Below are positions 1-9,094 of a stretch of DNA of 64,000 nt, one piece after another. Each line of letters opens with the position of its first letter. Positions within the stretch are counted from its first letter, which is position 1. A program made the translations under genes and the position numbers. Origin of the DNA: Bacteroidales bacterium (lineage in GTDB: Bacteria; Bacteroidota; Bacteroidia; Bacteroidales; Paludibacteraceae); the NCBI GenBank assembly GCA_015061115.1, contig SUXE01000006.1, positions 157,332 through 221,331 of the forward strand, given 5' to 3'. The notes under the pieces are model-generated. The model was not told the DNA's origin and searched no databases. It was given only the letters and a program-made list of their open reading frames with translations.

Positions 1-814
<814 letters not shown>

Positions 815-859
815 TTAATATGTATAGTTTTTTGTTTTTTCTATTCACAATAGATAAAG

Positions 860-867
860 CAAAATTA
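860..867 (-). promoter_or_regulatory. Putative -7 box of nifJ
   Basis: Reads TAATTTTG on the minus strand, an exact fit to the Bacteroidota TAnnTTTG -7 consensus, 49-56 bases before the nifJ ATG. No clear -33 TTTG is seen at the usual distance, so this is a partial match only. Confidence 0.45.
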
Positions 868-1014
868 GAAAAAAAATATAAAATAGCACTTTCTTTTTTA
901 CATTTTTTCTACAAAATGAAACTTAAATGTATAAAAAAAGAATATAAATACACTATTGGAAGAAATGAGGGAAAATCTACCCAAAATAGGCGATGATAAT
1001 TTTAATACCATTCT

Positions 1015-1044
1015 TTTGGAGTTTCTGATTTTTTAGTAATTTTG
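1015..1044 (+). promoter_or_regulatory. Putative metK promoter
   Basis: TTTG at 1015-1018 and TAATTTTG at 1037-1044 are separated by 18 bases, close to the Bacteroidota primary-sigma layout. The start of transcription would fall near 1052, leaving a leader of about 210 bases before metK. That is long for this phylum and leaves room for the leader structure described separately. Confidence 0.6.
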
Positions 1045-1063
1045 CAATGAAAATGAAATGTGG

Positions 1064-1177
1064 ACGGATTTGTGCGATTGCAACCACAATAAAAAAATGC
1101 TAAAACGGTAGTTTCTTCAATGTTTTTAGTTGTTTTTTATGAATCGCAGATACATCCGTATTTGCGTTTTTTGTTTT
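1064..1177 (+). promoter_or_regulatory. metK leader: terminator hairpin with competing upstream pairing
   Basis: Bases 1145-1166 form a 9-bp hairpin (CGCAGATAC pairs GTATTTGCG with one G-U pair, loop ATCC) followed by TTTTTTGTTTTT, the form of an intrinsic terminator, about 95 bases before the metK ATG. Its 5' arm can instead pair upstream: TGCGATT (1073-1079) with AATCGCA (1142-1148), and ACGGAT (1064-1069) with ATCCGT (1154-1159). Between them ATAAAAAA (1089-1096) can pair TTTTTTAT (1133-1140), and CTAAAA (1100-1105) can pair TTTTAG (1124-1129). The two folds exclude each other, as in attenuators and riboswitches. No known SAM riboswitch class was recognised. What senses the signal is unknown. 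Confidence 0.5.
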
Positions 1178-1260
1178 TAAACGTGAACCCGTCTTCAAAT
1201 GCCTCAGGCTATCATTTTCACCGTCGTCAGAATTAAAAAATAGAATAAAATAATAGAATT

Positions 1261-2544
1261 ATGGGATATTTCTTTACATCAGAATCAGTTTCTGAAGGTC
1301 ATCCAGACAAAGTGGCTGACCAGATTTCAGACGCAGTGCTCGACAATTTTCTAGCTCAGTATCCTGAGTCGAAAGTAGCATGTGAGACTCTTGTCACTAC
1401 CGGTCAGGTGGTGCTTGCAGGTGAGGTTAACAGCCGCGCTTACGTTAATCTTCAGGAGGTTGCTCGTGAAGTGATCAACAAGATCGGTTACACTAAGAGT
1501 GAATATATGTTTGACGGTAATTCATGTGGTGTGTTTTCTGCCATCCATGGCCAGAGCCCGGATATCAACCGTGGTGTGGACAGAAAGGATGAGGAGCAGG
1601 GTGCCGGCGACCAGGGTATGATGTTCGGTTACGCCACTGATGAGACTGAAAACTATATGCCTATCTCTCTTGATTTGTCGCACGCTATCCTTCGTGAGTT
1701 GTCGGCAATCAGAAAAGAGGGTAAATTGATGCCGTATCTACGTCCAGACGCAAAGAGTCAGGTGACAATCGAATATGGAGATGATAATCGTCCTAAGCGT
1801 ATCGACGCAATTGTTATCAGTACTCAGCATGATGAGTTTGTGTTGGCTGGCAATGGTATAAACCAGGATGCTGCGGATAAGCAGATGGTCGCAAAGATCA
1901 AGGAAGACGTGGAGAAGATCCTTCTTCCTCGTGTGGCTAAACAATCTAAGGTTTACGCTGAGCTTCTAAAGGCTGGCGACTATAAGTTGTTTGTCAACCC
2001 AACTGGTAAGTTTGTGATCGGTGGACCTCATGGAGACACTGGTTTGACAGGTCGTAAGATCATCGTTGACACATACGGTGGCAAGGGAGCTCACGGTGGT
2101 GGAGCATTCTCTGGAAAGGATCCAAGTAAGGTAGACCGTTCAGCAGCATACGCGGCTCGTCACTTGGCTAAGAATATTGTTGCTGCTGGTTTGGCAAAAG
2201 AGTGTTTGGTACAGGTGGCATACGCTATCGGTGTGGCTGAGCCAATGAATCTATACATCAACACTTACGGCACTTCAACAACAGGCATTTCAGACGGTGA
2301 GATGGCAGACAAGATCAGCAAAAGCGGTTTGTTCGACTTCCGTCCAAAGGCGATAGAGGAGAGGTTGAAACTTCGTCAGCCTATCTATTTAGAGACTGCA
2401 GCTTACGGTCATGTAGGCCGTAAACCAGTGAAGGTTGACAAGACATTCAAAGATGCTAATGGCAATGTCTTTGAGCGTACTGTGGAATTGTTCACATGGG
2501 AGAAGACAGATAAGGTGGATGATTTGAAGAAGCTTTTCAAATAA
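1261..2544 (+). CDS. metK: S-adenosylmethionine synthase
   Basis: 427 residues, slightly longer than the usual 385-400 but full length, with no truncation. It makes S-adenosylmethionine from methionine and ATP in the cytoplasm, as a homotetramer in characterised members. Visible signatures: the N-terminal [16 protein letters not shown] (ATP/metal site), [23 protein letters not shown] with the DQG loop near residue 120, and the C-terminal [20 protein letters not shown] phosphate-binding loop near residue 275. The start follows an AT-rich stretch without a Shine-Dalgarno sequence, normal in this phylum. Regulation: preceded by a roughly 210-base leader with a terminator-like hairpin. Followed by a strong terminator at 2576-2602. 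Confidence 0.98.
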   Translation: MGYFFTSESVSEGHPDKVADQISDAVLDNFLAQYPESKVACETLVTTGQVVLAGEVNSRAYVNLQEVAREVINKIGYTKSEYMFDGNSCGVFSAIHGQSPDINRGVDRKDEEQGAGDQGMMFGYATDETENYMPISLDLSHAILRELSAIRKEGKLMPYLRPDAKSQVTIEYGDDNRPKRIDAIVISTQHDEFVLAGNGINQDAADKQMVAKIKEDVEKILLPRVAKQSKVYAELLKAGDYKLFVNPTGKFVIGGPHGDTGLTGRKIIVDTYGGKGAHGGGAFSGKDPSKVDRSAAYAARHLAKNIVAAGLAKECLVQVAYAIGVAEPMNLYINTYGTSTTGISDGEMADKISKSGLFDFRPKAIEERLKLRQPIYLETAAYGHVGRKPVKVDKTFKDANGNVFERTVELFTWEKTDKVDDLKKLFK

Positions 2545-2575
2545 TCTGATTTATAGATAATTCAGAATTTTGTAG

Positions 2576-2602
2576 AGACGGTGCATGCCACCGTCTTTTT
2601 TT
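2576..2602 (+). terminator. Intrinsic terminator after metK
   Basis: AGACGGTG (2576-2583) pairs perfectly with CACCGTCT (2589-2596) around a five-base loop and is followed by a T tract. It lies 32 bases after the metK stop. Confidence 0.85.
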
Positions 2603-2605
2603 ATT

Positions 2606-2819
2606 GTTCGGTACATGTGGTTTCTGAGATAGCGTCTTACAGACGCAGAGGATATTTTGTCTCATCCTCTCATCCGCAAGCACCACTACGTTCGGTGCAT
2701 ACGTTTTCTGAGATAGCGTCTTACAGACGCAGAGGATACTTTGTCTCATCCTCTCATCCGCAAGCACCACTACGTTCGGTGCATACGTTTTCTGAGATAG
2801 CGTCTTACAGACGCAGAGG
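2606..2819 (+). repeat. Type A palindromic repeat, tandem array of 84-bp units
   Basis: Two complete 84-bp units (2621-2704 and 2705-2788) and a partial third (2789-2819) are almost identical. Each unit holds the hairpin GCGTCTTACAGACGC (2632-2646, 2716-2730, 2800-2814) and the hairpin GCACC...GGTGC around ACTACGTTC. The 84-base period keeps reading frames open, so long ORFs appear here on both strands, but these translate only the repeat and have no family resemblance. The same core recurs at eight other places up to 14.5 kb and nowhere else in the window. Confidence 0.9.
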
Positions 2820-2832
2820 TATCTCACATATC

Positions 2833-2874
2833 ATAATCGTAGGAGCAGGTTTCAAAACCTGCTCCTACGATTAT
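2833..2874. repeat. Type B palindrome, 20-bp perfect inverted repeat
   Basis: Bases 2833-2852 are the exact reverse complement of 2855-2874 with only two bases between. The centre is GGAGCAGGTTT / AAACCTGCTCC. The arm overlaps the stop codon of the minus-strand gene at 2871, so its message would end in a very stable hairpin. Related, imperfect copies (GGGGCAGGTTTCAAACCTGCC type) sit near 6870 and 12185. Confidence 0.85.
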
Positions 2875-3206
2875 TCTTGATATGGAACAAATTTGCTATC
2901 ATAAGCAAAAGGATTTTCCTTTGGTGGCATTTCTGGCTTTGTATCAAATATTTGTATACTGCCATTCGACGTGTTTATATTCAAACCGATTGATCTGGCA
3001 ATCGCACATGCTATCTCAGCAGCTTCGTCAGCATCATTTGCCCAAACTTTCATACTCATCCAAGCATTCCCTTCCGGACAAACATTTGAATTGTAGTCTG
3101 TTATCTCTTTTTCTGCATAGACATCGAGCAAAACAGTATAATGTTGAAATGGAGTCTTGATTTTTCCATATTTCAATTTCAAAAACCAATCTTTTATAAA
3201 TTCCAT
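2871..3206 (-). CDS. Hypothetical protein, 111 residues
   Basis: Not recognised. A soluble protein without signal peptide or membrane segment. It opens MEFIKDWFLKLKYGKIKT and has a central stretch VWANDADEAAEIACAIARSIG that looks like an amphipathic helix rich in Ala/Glu, then a proline-rich tail. Codon use and amino-acid balance look like a real protein. It is preceded by three type A repeats and ends inside the perfect type B palindrome. A second frame (3034-3252) overlaps it but has an unbalanced, cysteine-rich composition in its second half and is less convincing. As part of the island of unrecognised genes it may be an immunity-type protein; nothing in its sequence proves this. Confidence 0.6.
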   Translation of the reverse strand: MEFIKDWFLKLKYGKIKTPFQHYTVLLDVYAEKEITDYNSNVCPEGNAWMSMKVWANDADEAAEIACAIARSIGLNINTSNGSIQIFDTKPEMPPKENPFAYDSKFVPYQE

Positions 3207-3237
3207 ATTGTTCAGCTATTTCTTTGTGAGACATTTT

Positions 3238-3535
3238 ATCCGCAAGTGCCACTACGCTTTACAGAGATAGCGTCTTCCAGACGCTGGGATGCATAATTCC
3301 GCATTTTGCATTTATAATTTCGAATTTTATTTAGCATCCTCTCATCCGCAAGCACCACTACGTTCGGTGCATACGGTTACTCAGATAGCGTCTTCCAGAC
3401 GCGGGGATGCTTCATTTAGCCATTTCCTCATCCGCAAGCACCACTGCGTTCGGTGCATGCGGTTACTCAGATAACGTCTTCCAGACGCAGGGATGCTTAA
3501 TTCCGCATTTTGCATTTATAATTTCGAATTTCAAA
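3238..3535 (+). repeat. Type A repeats, three copies with AT-rich tails
   Basis: Cores GCGTCTTCCAGACGC at 3270-3284 and 3388-3402 and a variant (ACGTCTTCCAGACGC) at 3474-3488. The second and third are each preceded by the CGCAAGCACCACTNCGTTCGGTGC hairpin; the first has a decayed version. Two are followed by a near-identical tail (TTCCGCATTTTGCATTTATA, 3298-3317 and 3501-3520). They fill the 329-base gap between the 111-residue gene and the DUF1963 gene; no gene is seen in it. Confidence 0.85.
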
Positions 3536-4552
3536 TCAGTCTGCTTGTATAACAAGACACATTTTATTGAAATCACCGTTTTTCAGATCCTGTTTCTGGA
3601 TATAGAATGCGATATCCGAACCATCACCGTTAGGATCCAACCAGTCATTATTAAGATAGAAGAATGGAATCCAACTGTCTAATTGAGTGAACAACGCGCT
3701 TCTTTCCTCCCAACTCTCTGGCAAAAGGTTTCCCATGTTCCTTTGCAAACGTTGGTCTTCACAATCATATTCCATAGGTCCCTGGACAGTGAGAATATGA
3801 CCCAACATGACAATCTGGAAATGTGTGCCGCACAACTCGTAATAAGCGTCCTGCTCGGCTTCTGTCATTCCCATCTTCTTCAAATCACTCCAGTCAAACG
3901 TAGGAAGACTCAGATATTCGATGAAATCAATCTTTTTAGACGGTTGTTTTCTCTCCACGTCTTCTGGAAAATCTCTACGCGACAATCCTTCGGGCTTTTC
4001 CACGTAGATCACCTTGAAACATTGTGGATCCCTATAATCTTCCACCGCATAAGTAAAACTGAAGAATAGGTAGACGATTCCATGTGATGGCATCTGTTCT
4101 TCCACATCGGCCAGACGTGCCTCCTCAAGGTTAATTTGAGCGACAAACTCCATAGGTGTCCCATTGCCTGACTTCGGCCATTCCACGTCTGAAGGAAGAT
4201 CTGGACGTCCACCAAATTTTGAGGATCCTATAAAAAGTCGGTTCTCCTCTGTCTCTGTCAGTCTCAAATCAATTCCCCAACGTATCAGAGGAGCGATGGA
4301 ATCATAATATTTAGACAATTGAAACTTACCCAAGGCTATTTTTATCTCCGTCTCATTGCTTAACAGACCATTCTGTTTTTTATACTCGTCGATTTTCCAA
4401 TCTCCCCAATGCCGTACTGTATTAATGATAAAACCAAATACGAGTACTAGAGCGACAAATATATAAATATATTTAGACATGCATAAATTGAATATAGTGT
4501 TAATTATAAAAAATAAAATTATAAACAGATAAACGTATTTAGACATTTTCAA
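3536..4552 (-). CDS. DUF1963 (YwqG-like) membrane-anchored protein
   Basis: 338 residues. Residues 1-45 hold two hydrophobic segments, then a soluble DUF1963/YwqG-type domain: SSKFGGRPDLPSDVEWP near residue 110, FVAQINL near 136, HGIVYLFFSFT near 158, and the closing FYIQKQDLKNGDF...CLVIQAD. The family function is not established; members occur widely and often near toxin/immunity loci. The two N-terminal hydrophobic segments are copies of each other (MSKYVYLFIILFFIINT and MSKYIYIFVALVLVFGFIINT), spaced 66 bases apart in the DNA, so the first looks like a recent tandem duplication and the ancestral start may be the Met at 4480. It lies downstream of the 429-residue gene across a 310-base gap, in the same direction. 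Confidence 0.75.
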   Translation of the reverse strand: MKMSKYVYLFIILFFIINTIFNLCMSKYIYIFVALVLVFGFIINTVRHWGDWKIDEYKKQNGLLSNETEIKIALGKFQLSKYYDSIAPLIRWGIDLRLTETEENRLFIGSSKFGGRPDLPSDVEWPKSGNGTPMEFVAQINLEEARLADVEEQMPSHGIVYLFFSFTYAVEDYRDPQCFKVIYVEKPEGLSRRDFPEDVERKQPSKKIDFIEYLSLPTFDWSDLKKMGMTEAEQDAYYELCGTHFQIVMLGHILTVQGPMEYDCEDQRLQRNMGNLLPESWEERSALFTQLDSWIPFFYLNNDWLDPNGDGSDIAFYIQKQDLKNGDFNKMCLVIQAD

Positions 4553-4862
4553 ATTAATTAAATTTTTCTAATTGATTTTTTAGTTTCACATATGAAATCG
4601 CATCACAAAAATGCAACTTCATTGTTGATGTAGGAAAACATGTCATAAACGACATTGAAAACAAACAACGTGGTAAAAATATATGTGTTTTTCACATATT
4701 ATTTTTCCGTTAAAGTTTCCAGAAATAAATTAGTTTGTGGTTTTCCAATGCCAAAATTAATAAAAATACTGTTTTCTGTTTAAAAAACATTAAAAAATAT
4801 GCAGAAGATGTAAAATTATACAGAACGTGAAGCGTTTGTTGAACCCAAACAAACAGCAAATT
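4553..4862. other. 310-base gap, AT-rich, weak terminator-like hairpin
   Basis: No gene is seen. AATATATGTG (4678-4687) can pair with CACATATT (4693-4700); read on the minus strand this hairpin is followed by a short T run and could end the message of the 429-residue gene. A TAATTTTG -7 box on the minus strand (4759-4752) could start transcription of the DUF1963 gene about 200 bases upstream of it. Confidence 0.4.
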
Positions 4863-6152
4863 CTAATTTTTCTTGCACCATGCTTCTATTTTATCATAGT
4901 TTTCCAACCGCCAACATGCCAATGCATCGTAGACGTGGATGTCGGATTTTTCATCTTCTTTGGGATCCTCATTCCGATAATATATTTTTATGTCTTTATC
5001 TCTAAACTTTGCTATCGTCTTCAGAACTTTTTGTTTGTCTCCGGAGTGTAAATAAGTCAAAAGTGTATATTCTTCCTTACAAACATCCTCCCCAGGGAAA
5101 TAGGAATCAGGGTCGGGGTTTTCTTGAAGAAAACGATTCACAACATCTTCAAGTTGCTGGAATGTGTCGTCCCAGACTTTTTTTGTCTCTTCTTCTGAAT
5201 AGTGTCTTATTTTATCCAAACTATACCCGCAATTATGACTCTGCTCATTTATATCCTTAAACAGAGGAAAATTCATCAATCTGACACCTTCAATTGATGC
5301 TGAAGAAATTGGTCCGTTTTCTTCTGTGCCATCAAAAATTTTCCTCCATAAATTGTCTATATAAAGTGGCTTGACATACAAAGTTGCAGGAACACTTATA
5401 TCCGAATGTTCTAAAATAAAATAATATCCGCTTTCTACTTTCCATATTTTTTCGACTTTGCCGTCTTGATTCCAACCATATTTTTTCAAAGCAATCTTTT
5501 TGGCTGAATTGGATTGTTTTTTTAATTCTCTTAACGCATTTTTAATTTCTGCTTGGTATGTCTCATTTTCTATTCTGCGAATTTCACTATTCGATTTCAC
5601 TTGATGTTTTTCATACATCTCTTCCATTATCCGTCTTAGATTTACAACAAATTCATCAATGGAATTTTCATCGTATTTCAGATAAAAACTATCTCCGGAT
5701 GTAGTTTGATAGCTTTTACCTTCAGATACCCACACGTCTATGTGAACATTCGCGTCTTCTTTTTGCTCCCATTTTAAGGAAAATCCGACAGAAGACAGAT
5801 AATATTGTTTTAGACTTCTTATTTTCAGCTCTTTCTTTACAGCACCCCAACCTCCAGTATCGTCATACTCTTTTTCGGATATGCCACTGCTGCTTTCATA
5901 ACAGATTTTCAAACTATTCAAAAAATCTTCATTGCTACAATTTCTTGGCAATCTGAATGCTGGGATACCTCCACACATTGTATGAGTAAGACATCCGTGA
6001 TCATACAGCTCATATTCTGTACTCATTCTAATATATTTGGAATCAATACTCAACGACATTCCCTTGAAGTACCTTTTGTACATCTTGTCATTCGATTTAC
6101 TTTTAATCGATCTGATTTTGTCGATAATGCTATCAAAAAAACTCATAATCAT
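4863..6152 (-). CDS. Hypothetical protein with C-terminal DUF4304-like domain
   Basis: 429 residues, no signal peptide or membrane helix. The first 200 residues are not recognised. Residues about 225-410 (ALKKYGWNQDGKVEKIWKVE, then TLYVKPLYIDNLWRKIF) match in pattern the second half of the 410-residue protein at 12238-13470 (IGKHYGFKQASYCNWIIKE ... YYVKPCYFDDILLDEI), so the two are paralogues over that part. The layout, a small alpha/beta domain starting with a G-F/W-basic motif, resembles DUF4304, but this is a judgement by eye. The C-terminus (WRLENYDKIEAWCKKN) looks like a short helical repeat. It sits between the 116-residue gene (59-base gap) and the DUF1963 gene. Function unknown. Confidence 0.65.
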   Translation of the reverse strand: MIMSFFDSIIDKIRSIKSKSNDKMYKRYFKGMSLSIDSKYIRMSTEYELYDHGCLTHTMCGGIPAFRLPRNCSNEDFLNSLKICYESSSGISEKEYDDTGGWGAVKKELKIRSLKQYYLSSVGFSLKWEQKEDANVHIDVWVSEGKSYQTTSGDSFYLKYDENSIDEFVVNLRRIMEEMYEKHQVKSNSEIRRIENETYQAEIKNALRELKKQSNSAKKIALKKYGWNQDGKVEKIWKVESGYYFILEHSDISVPATLYVKPLYIDNLWRKIFDGTEENGPISSASIEGVRLMNFPLFKDINEQSHNCGYSLDKIRHYSEEETKKVWDDTFQQLEDVVNRFLQENPDPDSYFPGEDVCKEEYTLLTYLHSGDKQKVLKTIAKFRDKDIKIYYRNEDPKEDEKSDIHVYDALACWRLENYDKIEAWCKKN

Positions 6153-6211
6153 ATTTTTAGGTTATTGCTGATGGATAAAGTAAACATCTTTTGGTTTATC
6201 AAAACTTCCTG

Positions 6212-6562
6212 TTAATTGGTAAAATGCACATAGTCGTCACCAATTTTAAGTCTTAATATGGCTCCATTTTCTTTCACCCAATTTTGACAATCAAATAATA
6301 AATCAGTGATAAGAACATCTGGAATATCATCAAAGCAGACATCTATATACACGTTTTCCTGAGGATAATCTTTCTTGAATTCTTCAGATTGAATGTGGTT
6401 GAGATAACCTTCCATTTTGTCAAGTAGGTCAGTTTGTGTTTCTTTACTGCCATCAATATGTCCAGCAGCAACAAGGACCAAGACTGCACAATTTTTTTCG
6501 TCATCTGCGTATACGATATCTATTAAAGACAAGTCACCGAAATGTTCAGTTAATTTTCCCAT
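6212..6562 (-). CDS. DUF6572-like small protein
   Basis: 116 residues, soluble. The pattern LSLIDIVYADDEKNCAVLVL, then a DLLDKMEGYLNHIQSEEFKK helix, an edge strand NVYIDVCFDDIP and a closing GAILRLKIGDD strand resembles DUF6572, a small alpha/beta family of unknown function that is widespread in mixed toxin-immunity and accessory loci. The assignment rests on remembered family layout, not on a search. It is the first gene of a block with the 429-residue and DUF1963 genes; repeats lie upstream. Confidence 0.55.
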   Translation of the reverse strand: MGKLTEHFGDLSLIDIVYADDEKNCAVLVLVAAGHIDGSKETQTDLLDKMEGYLNHIQSEEFKKDYPQENVYIDVCFDDIPDVLITDLLFDCQNWVKENGAILRLKIGDDYVHFTN

Positions 6563-6721
6563 AAGCGTAATATTTATTAGTAAAGCTTCTTTTTTATATA
6601 TTCTCTGTAGACGACGGGATATTAATCAAAATCACATTAAATCTTGACTAAGATACGATTCTTTTGTCAATTATTGAGGTTTCTTTGAAAAATATTGCAA
6701 AACCATGGACCATCTCGCACT

Positions 6722-6950
6722 GCATATCTTCATATCCGCACATTTTTTTTACCGCAAACACCAATCCGCACGTTTATCCGCAAACACCACTTCCGTACGT
6801 GCCACTTCGTTCGGCACATACGGCTATGGAGATAGCGTCTTCCAGACGCGGGGATGTTCCTTGCCATGTCCGTAGGGGCTGGTTTCAAACCTGCCCGCTC
6901 TGCTTCGTTCGGTACATGTGGCTACTGAAATAGCGTCTTACAGACGCACA
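6722..6950 (+). repeat. Type A and type B repeats between island blocks
   Basis: Type A cores at 6835-6849 and 6933-6947, the first with its GTGCCACTTCGTTCGGCAC hairpin, the second with a decayed one. Between them (6869-6895) lies a type B palindrome, GGGGCTGGTTTCAAACCTGCC. The left part (6722-6790) repeats the words ATCCGCA and CGCAAACACC in degenerate form. The copies fill the 388-base gap between the 116- and 94-residue genes; no gene is seen here. Confidence 0.85.
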
Positions 6951-7235
6951 TCAAGTACCCCATGCTGCAATAATCAAGAGAAACCACAAGAAAGGCAAAA
7001 ACAAAATAAGCAAAACTGTAAAAATTATATTTCTTATTTTGTCTGAAATTGGCAAAAGAATCAAAATGGTCCTCAAAATCAACATGTATATGCCTTGGAC
7101 AATAAGTGATGCCATAGAGAAAAACTGCCAGTACATTCTGGTTTCAGCCATTCCGACACCTAATGATTCCAATACGACTTCCACCAAATACCATAGGGCA
7201 TAAATCAAACTTACGATTAAAATGAATTTGTCCAT
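6951..7235 (-). CDS. Small integral membrane protein
   Basis: 94 residues with three likely membrane segments (residues about 3-22, 36-60 and 68-91) and very few charged residues. Not recognised. Its stop codon lies four bases beyond a type A repeat core. It is downstream of the FISUMP-like gene by 145 bases, in the same direction. The base composition resembles its neighbours. It could be a membrane partner for one of the adjacent soluble proteins, but nothing in the sequence shows it. Confidence 0.55.
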   Translation of the reverse strand: MDKFILIVSLIYALWYLVEVVLESLGVGMAETRMYWQFFSMASLIVQGIYMLILRTILILLPISDKIRNIIFTVLLILFLPFLWFLLIIAAWGT

Positions 7236-7380
7236 TGTCTTTTATTAATTTATTCGCCATATTTTCTTTAGAATGTTTTCGATGACCTCTCTTTTATTAC
7301 TAATTATCATGGACTTTTCATTATATACCAGTATTGAATAGAGTGGGGCATCTTAAACATGGCACTATGCTTCAACTATA

Positions 7381-8487
7381 TTACTTTCTAAAAATAGGTC
7401 TCAAATGACACGCATCGAATTTACTCCTCATACCTAACATTAAAATTTCCTCGCTACTTCGACCTTTACAATTTGTAATGGTTGTATGCCATTTATCACC
7501 ACACAATGTAGATGTTCCATATTTTATTTGAAAACATGGACAATCTTCAGAAGAAGTTTGCCCCATATCTATATGAAGATAGATCACATTACCAGTAACG
7601 GTACTCGTCAGTTTATACGCACATTTACTCTGCTTTTCATCTAACAATATAAACTCTATATGACATATAGATAGTATAAAGGCAAATTCCCTTTGTGTTG
7701 GTATTCTCCATTCTCCTTTCCAGTTTTGTCGTATAATATCATCCTCTAACAAAATGACAGATTCTTTTCCTTTCTTTTTATATTTCACATTACATTGTGA
7801 CTCAGAATTAATTAACTGACATAACTGTCCTTTATCATTTATCCAAAATAAAGGACCCGCAGACAATGTAGAATCGGAGAGAAAATCCTTTTCTGCCACC
7901 ATAAATCCATATCCCATGTCTACATATTCATGTCCCATATAAGGTTGATGTTCAACTTTTTCTGGATATCCAACCCCTCGAACTAAAAAGGTTGAATCTC
8001 TTGGCAGTTTTCCAACACCATATTCGTATGACACTTTGGCTCCGAACAAAAAGACACAAATAAGATTCTCGTCATTTTCAACTCCAGCAGTGGCATACCT
8101 GATAGTTTTAGGGTTTCCGTCTGAAGGTAAAAATAACTGATTTCCATTTACTCGACTGATAAAAAGCACTCCATTGGGAAATGCCTTCAACTCACAAGTC
8201 TGCTTTAACTCAAAGAAATCAAGTATCGTAGGAATATGCCATCTTAATCCATACTTTTTCGTCACAGCATCATCTTCATATTCCAGATGACGACGTCCAT
8301 CTTTATGATACTTACTATATTCTCCATTAGCGAGAGTGAACTTGTAAGGGACATTGGAGACTGATTCGGTCTCTCCGAACCTATAATAATCTCCAACATC
8401 ATTTGATTCCTCTGCACCTAAATTACTTGTCGTCCAAAGTTTGCCGCTTGACAAACCAAGGTCTACATATTGTGGTTCATTATCCAT
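7381..8487 (-). CDS. FISUMP-like (Fibrobacter major paralogous domain) protein, cytoplasmic
   Basis: 368 residues. It opens with EPQYVDLGLSSGKLWTTSNL, followed by DVGDYYRFGE, the family's typical start (YVDLGLPSG.LWATCNVGA ... GDYFAWGET), and a GLRWHIPTILDF segment where the family has WRLPT. A second, weaker unit starts near residue 185 (GHEYVDMGYGFMVAEKD), includes GEWRIPTQREF, and ends FDACHLRPIFRK, where the family has VRPV. So it is a two-unit protein. Most relatives are secreted; this one has no signal peptide. It starts one base after the stop of the 201-residue gene, so the two are surely co-transcribed. Function unknown. Confidence 0.7.
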   Translation of the reverse strand: MDNEPQYVDLGLSSGKLWTTSNLGAEESNDVGDYYRFGETESVSNVPYKFTLANGEYSKYHKDGRRHLEYEDDAVTKKYGLRWHIPTILDFFELKQTCELKAFPNGVLFISRVNGNQLFLPSDGNPKTIRYATAGVENDENLICVFLFGAKVSYEYGVGKLPRDSTFLVRGVGYPEKVEHQPYMGHEYVDMGYGFMVAEKDFLSDSTLSAGPLFWINDKGQLCQLINSESQCNVKYKKKGKESVILLEDDIIRQNWKGEWRIPTQREFAFILSICHIEFILLDEKQSKCAYKLTSTVTGNVIYLHIDMGQTSSEDCPCFQIKYGTSTLCGDKWHTTITNCKGRSSEEILMLGMRSKFDACHLRPIFRK

Positions 8488-8488
8488 G

Positions 8489-9094
8489 TCAACTCCAAAC
8501 TTTCAGAGAATCATACAAGATATCCTCTCCTTCAAAATCTTCAATTGGATAATATAACACCAAAGAAAATTGGGGATAATGTTGATACCCATATCTCACA
8601 TAGTTATCTAAAATTATTGGTGATTCTTTCTTTTTGCATAGTTCACGTAAATCACTGAAAGTGAATCTCTCAGGTAGTTCCTTCCTATAAGAGTCGAACA
8701 ATTTTGTCATATCATCAATCGTATATCCTTCAGGCAAATGATATGTATATTCTTTCATACTATAAACTTCTTTTTCTATAGACATGAATTTCTGATATTC
8801 AGATTGGTTTTGTTCGATAATCTTATTCAATCTTATCTTATCCTTTTCCGTTATTTGATCCAAACAACAGTCATCAAACTTAACCCTATTCCTTTTATAA
8901 ATAGTTCCATCATTTTTGGCAAAAATCTTATATTGCCCTATACGGTACTCTACGTCACCAACAACACTGTCTTCTGGAACTTCATCATAAGGGGCATATC
9001 GTTTTGTGAATATATGCATTAATATTCCAAAGCAATCACCATTACAATAGACCCAATCACCCACCTTCGCTGGCTTAAATTTCTTATTTCCCAT
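8489..9094 (-). CDS. Hypothetical protein, candidate immunity protein of the HNH-tip gene
   Basis: 201 residues, soluble, acidic and aromatic-rich; not recognised. It begins with a beta-rich part (KPAKVGDWVYCNGDCFGILM) and ends with LVLYYPIEDFEGEDILYDSL. Its ATG lies 11 bases inside the end of the upstream gene, whose C-terminus is an HNH/GHH nuclease tip. In polymorphic toxin loci the immunity gene normally follows its toxin with such an overlap, so it is the natural candidate for the cognate immunity protein. That role is inferred from position only. Confidence 0.65.
   Translation of the reverse strand: MGNKKFKPAKVGDWVYCNGDCFGILMHIFTKRYAPYDEVPEDSVVGDVEYRIGQYKIFAKNDGTIYKRNRVKFDDCCLDQITEKDKIRLNKIIEQNQSEYQKFMSIEKEVYSMKEYTYHLPEGYTIDDMTKLFDSYRKELPERFTFSDLRELCKKKESPIILDNYVRYGYQHYPQFSLVLYYPIEDFEGEDILYDSLKVWS

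Noticed and set aside
1045..1260. Known SAM riboswitch before metK
   Set aside because: No conserved core of SAM-I, SAM-II, SAM-III or SAM-IV could be found; only the competing helices remain as evidence.
2537..2880. Long open frames on both strands across the tandem repeats (96 and 99 residues)
   Set aside because: They translate the 84-base repeat, whose length is a multiple of three; the peptides repeat themselves and match no family.
3034..3252. 72-residue frame overlapping the 111-residue gene
   Set aside because: Its second half is unbalanced (Cys/Arg-rich), it starts inside repeat DNA, and the overlapping 111-residue frame has better protein character.
6664..6933. 89-residue plus-strand frame
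   Set aside because: It lies almost wholly in type A and B repeats.
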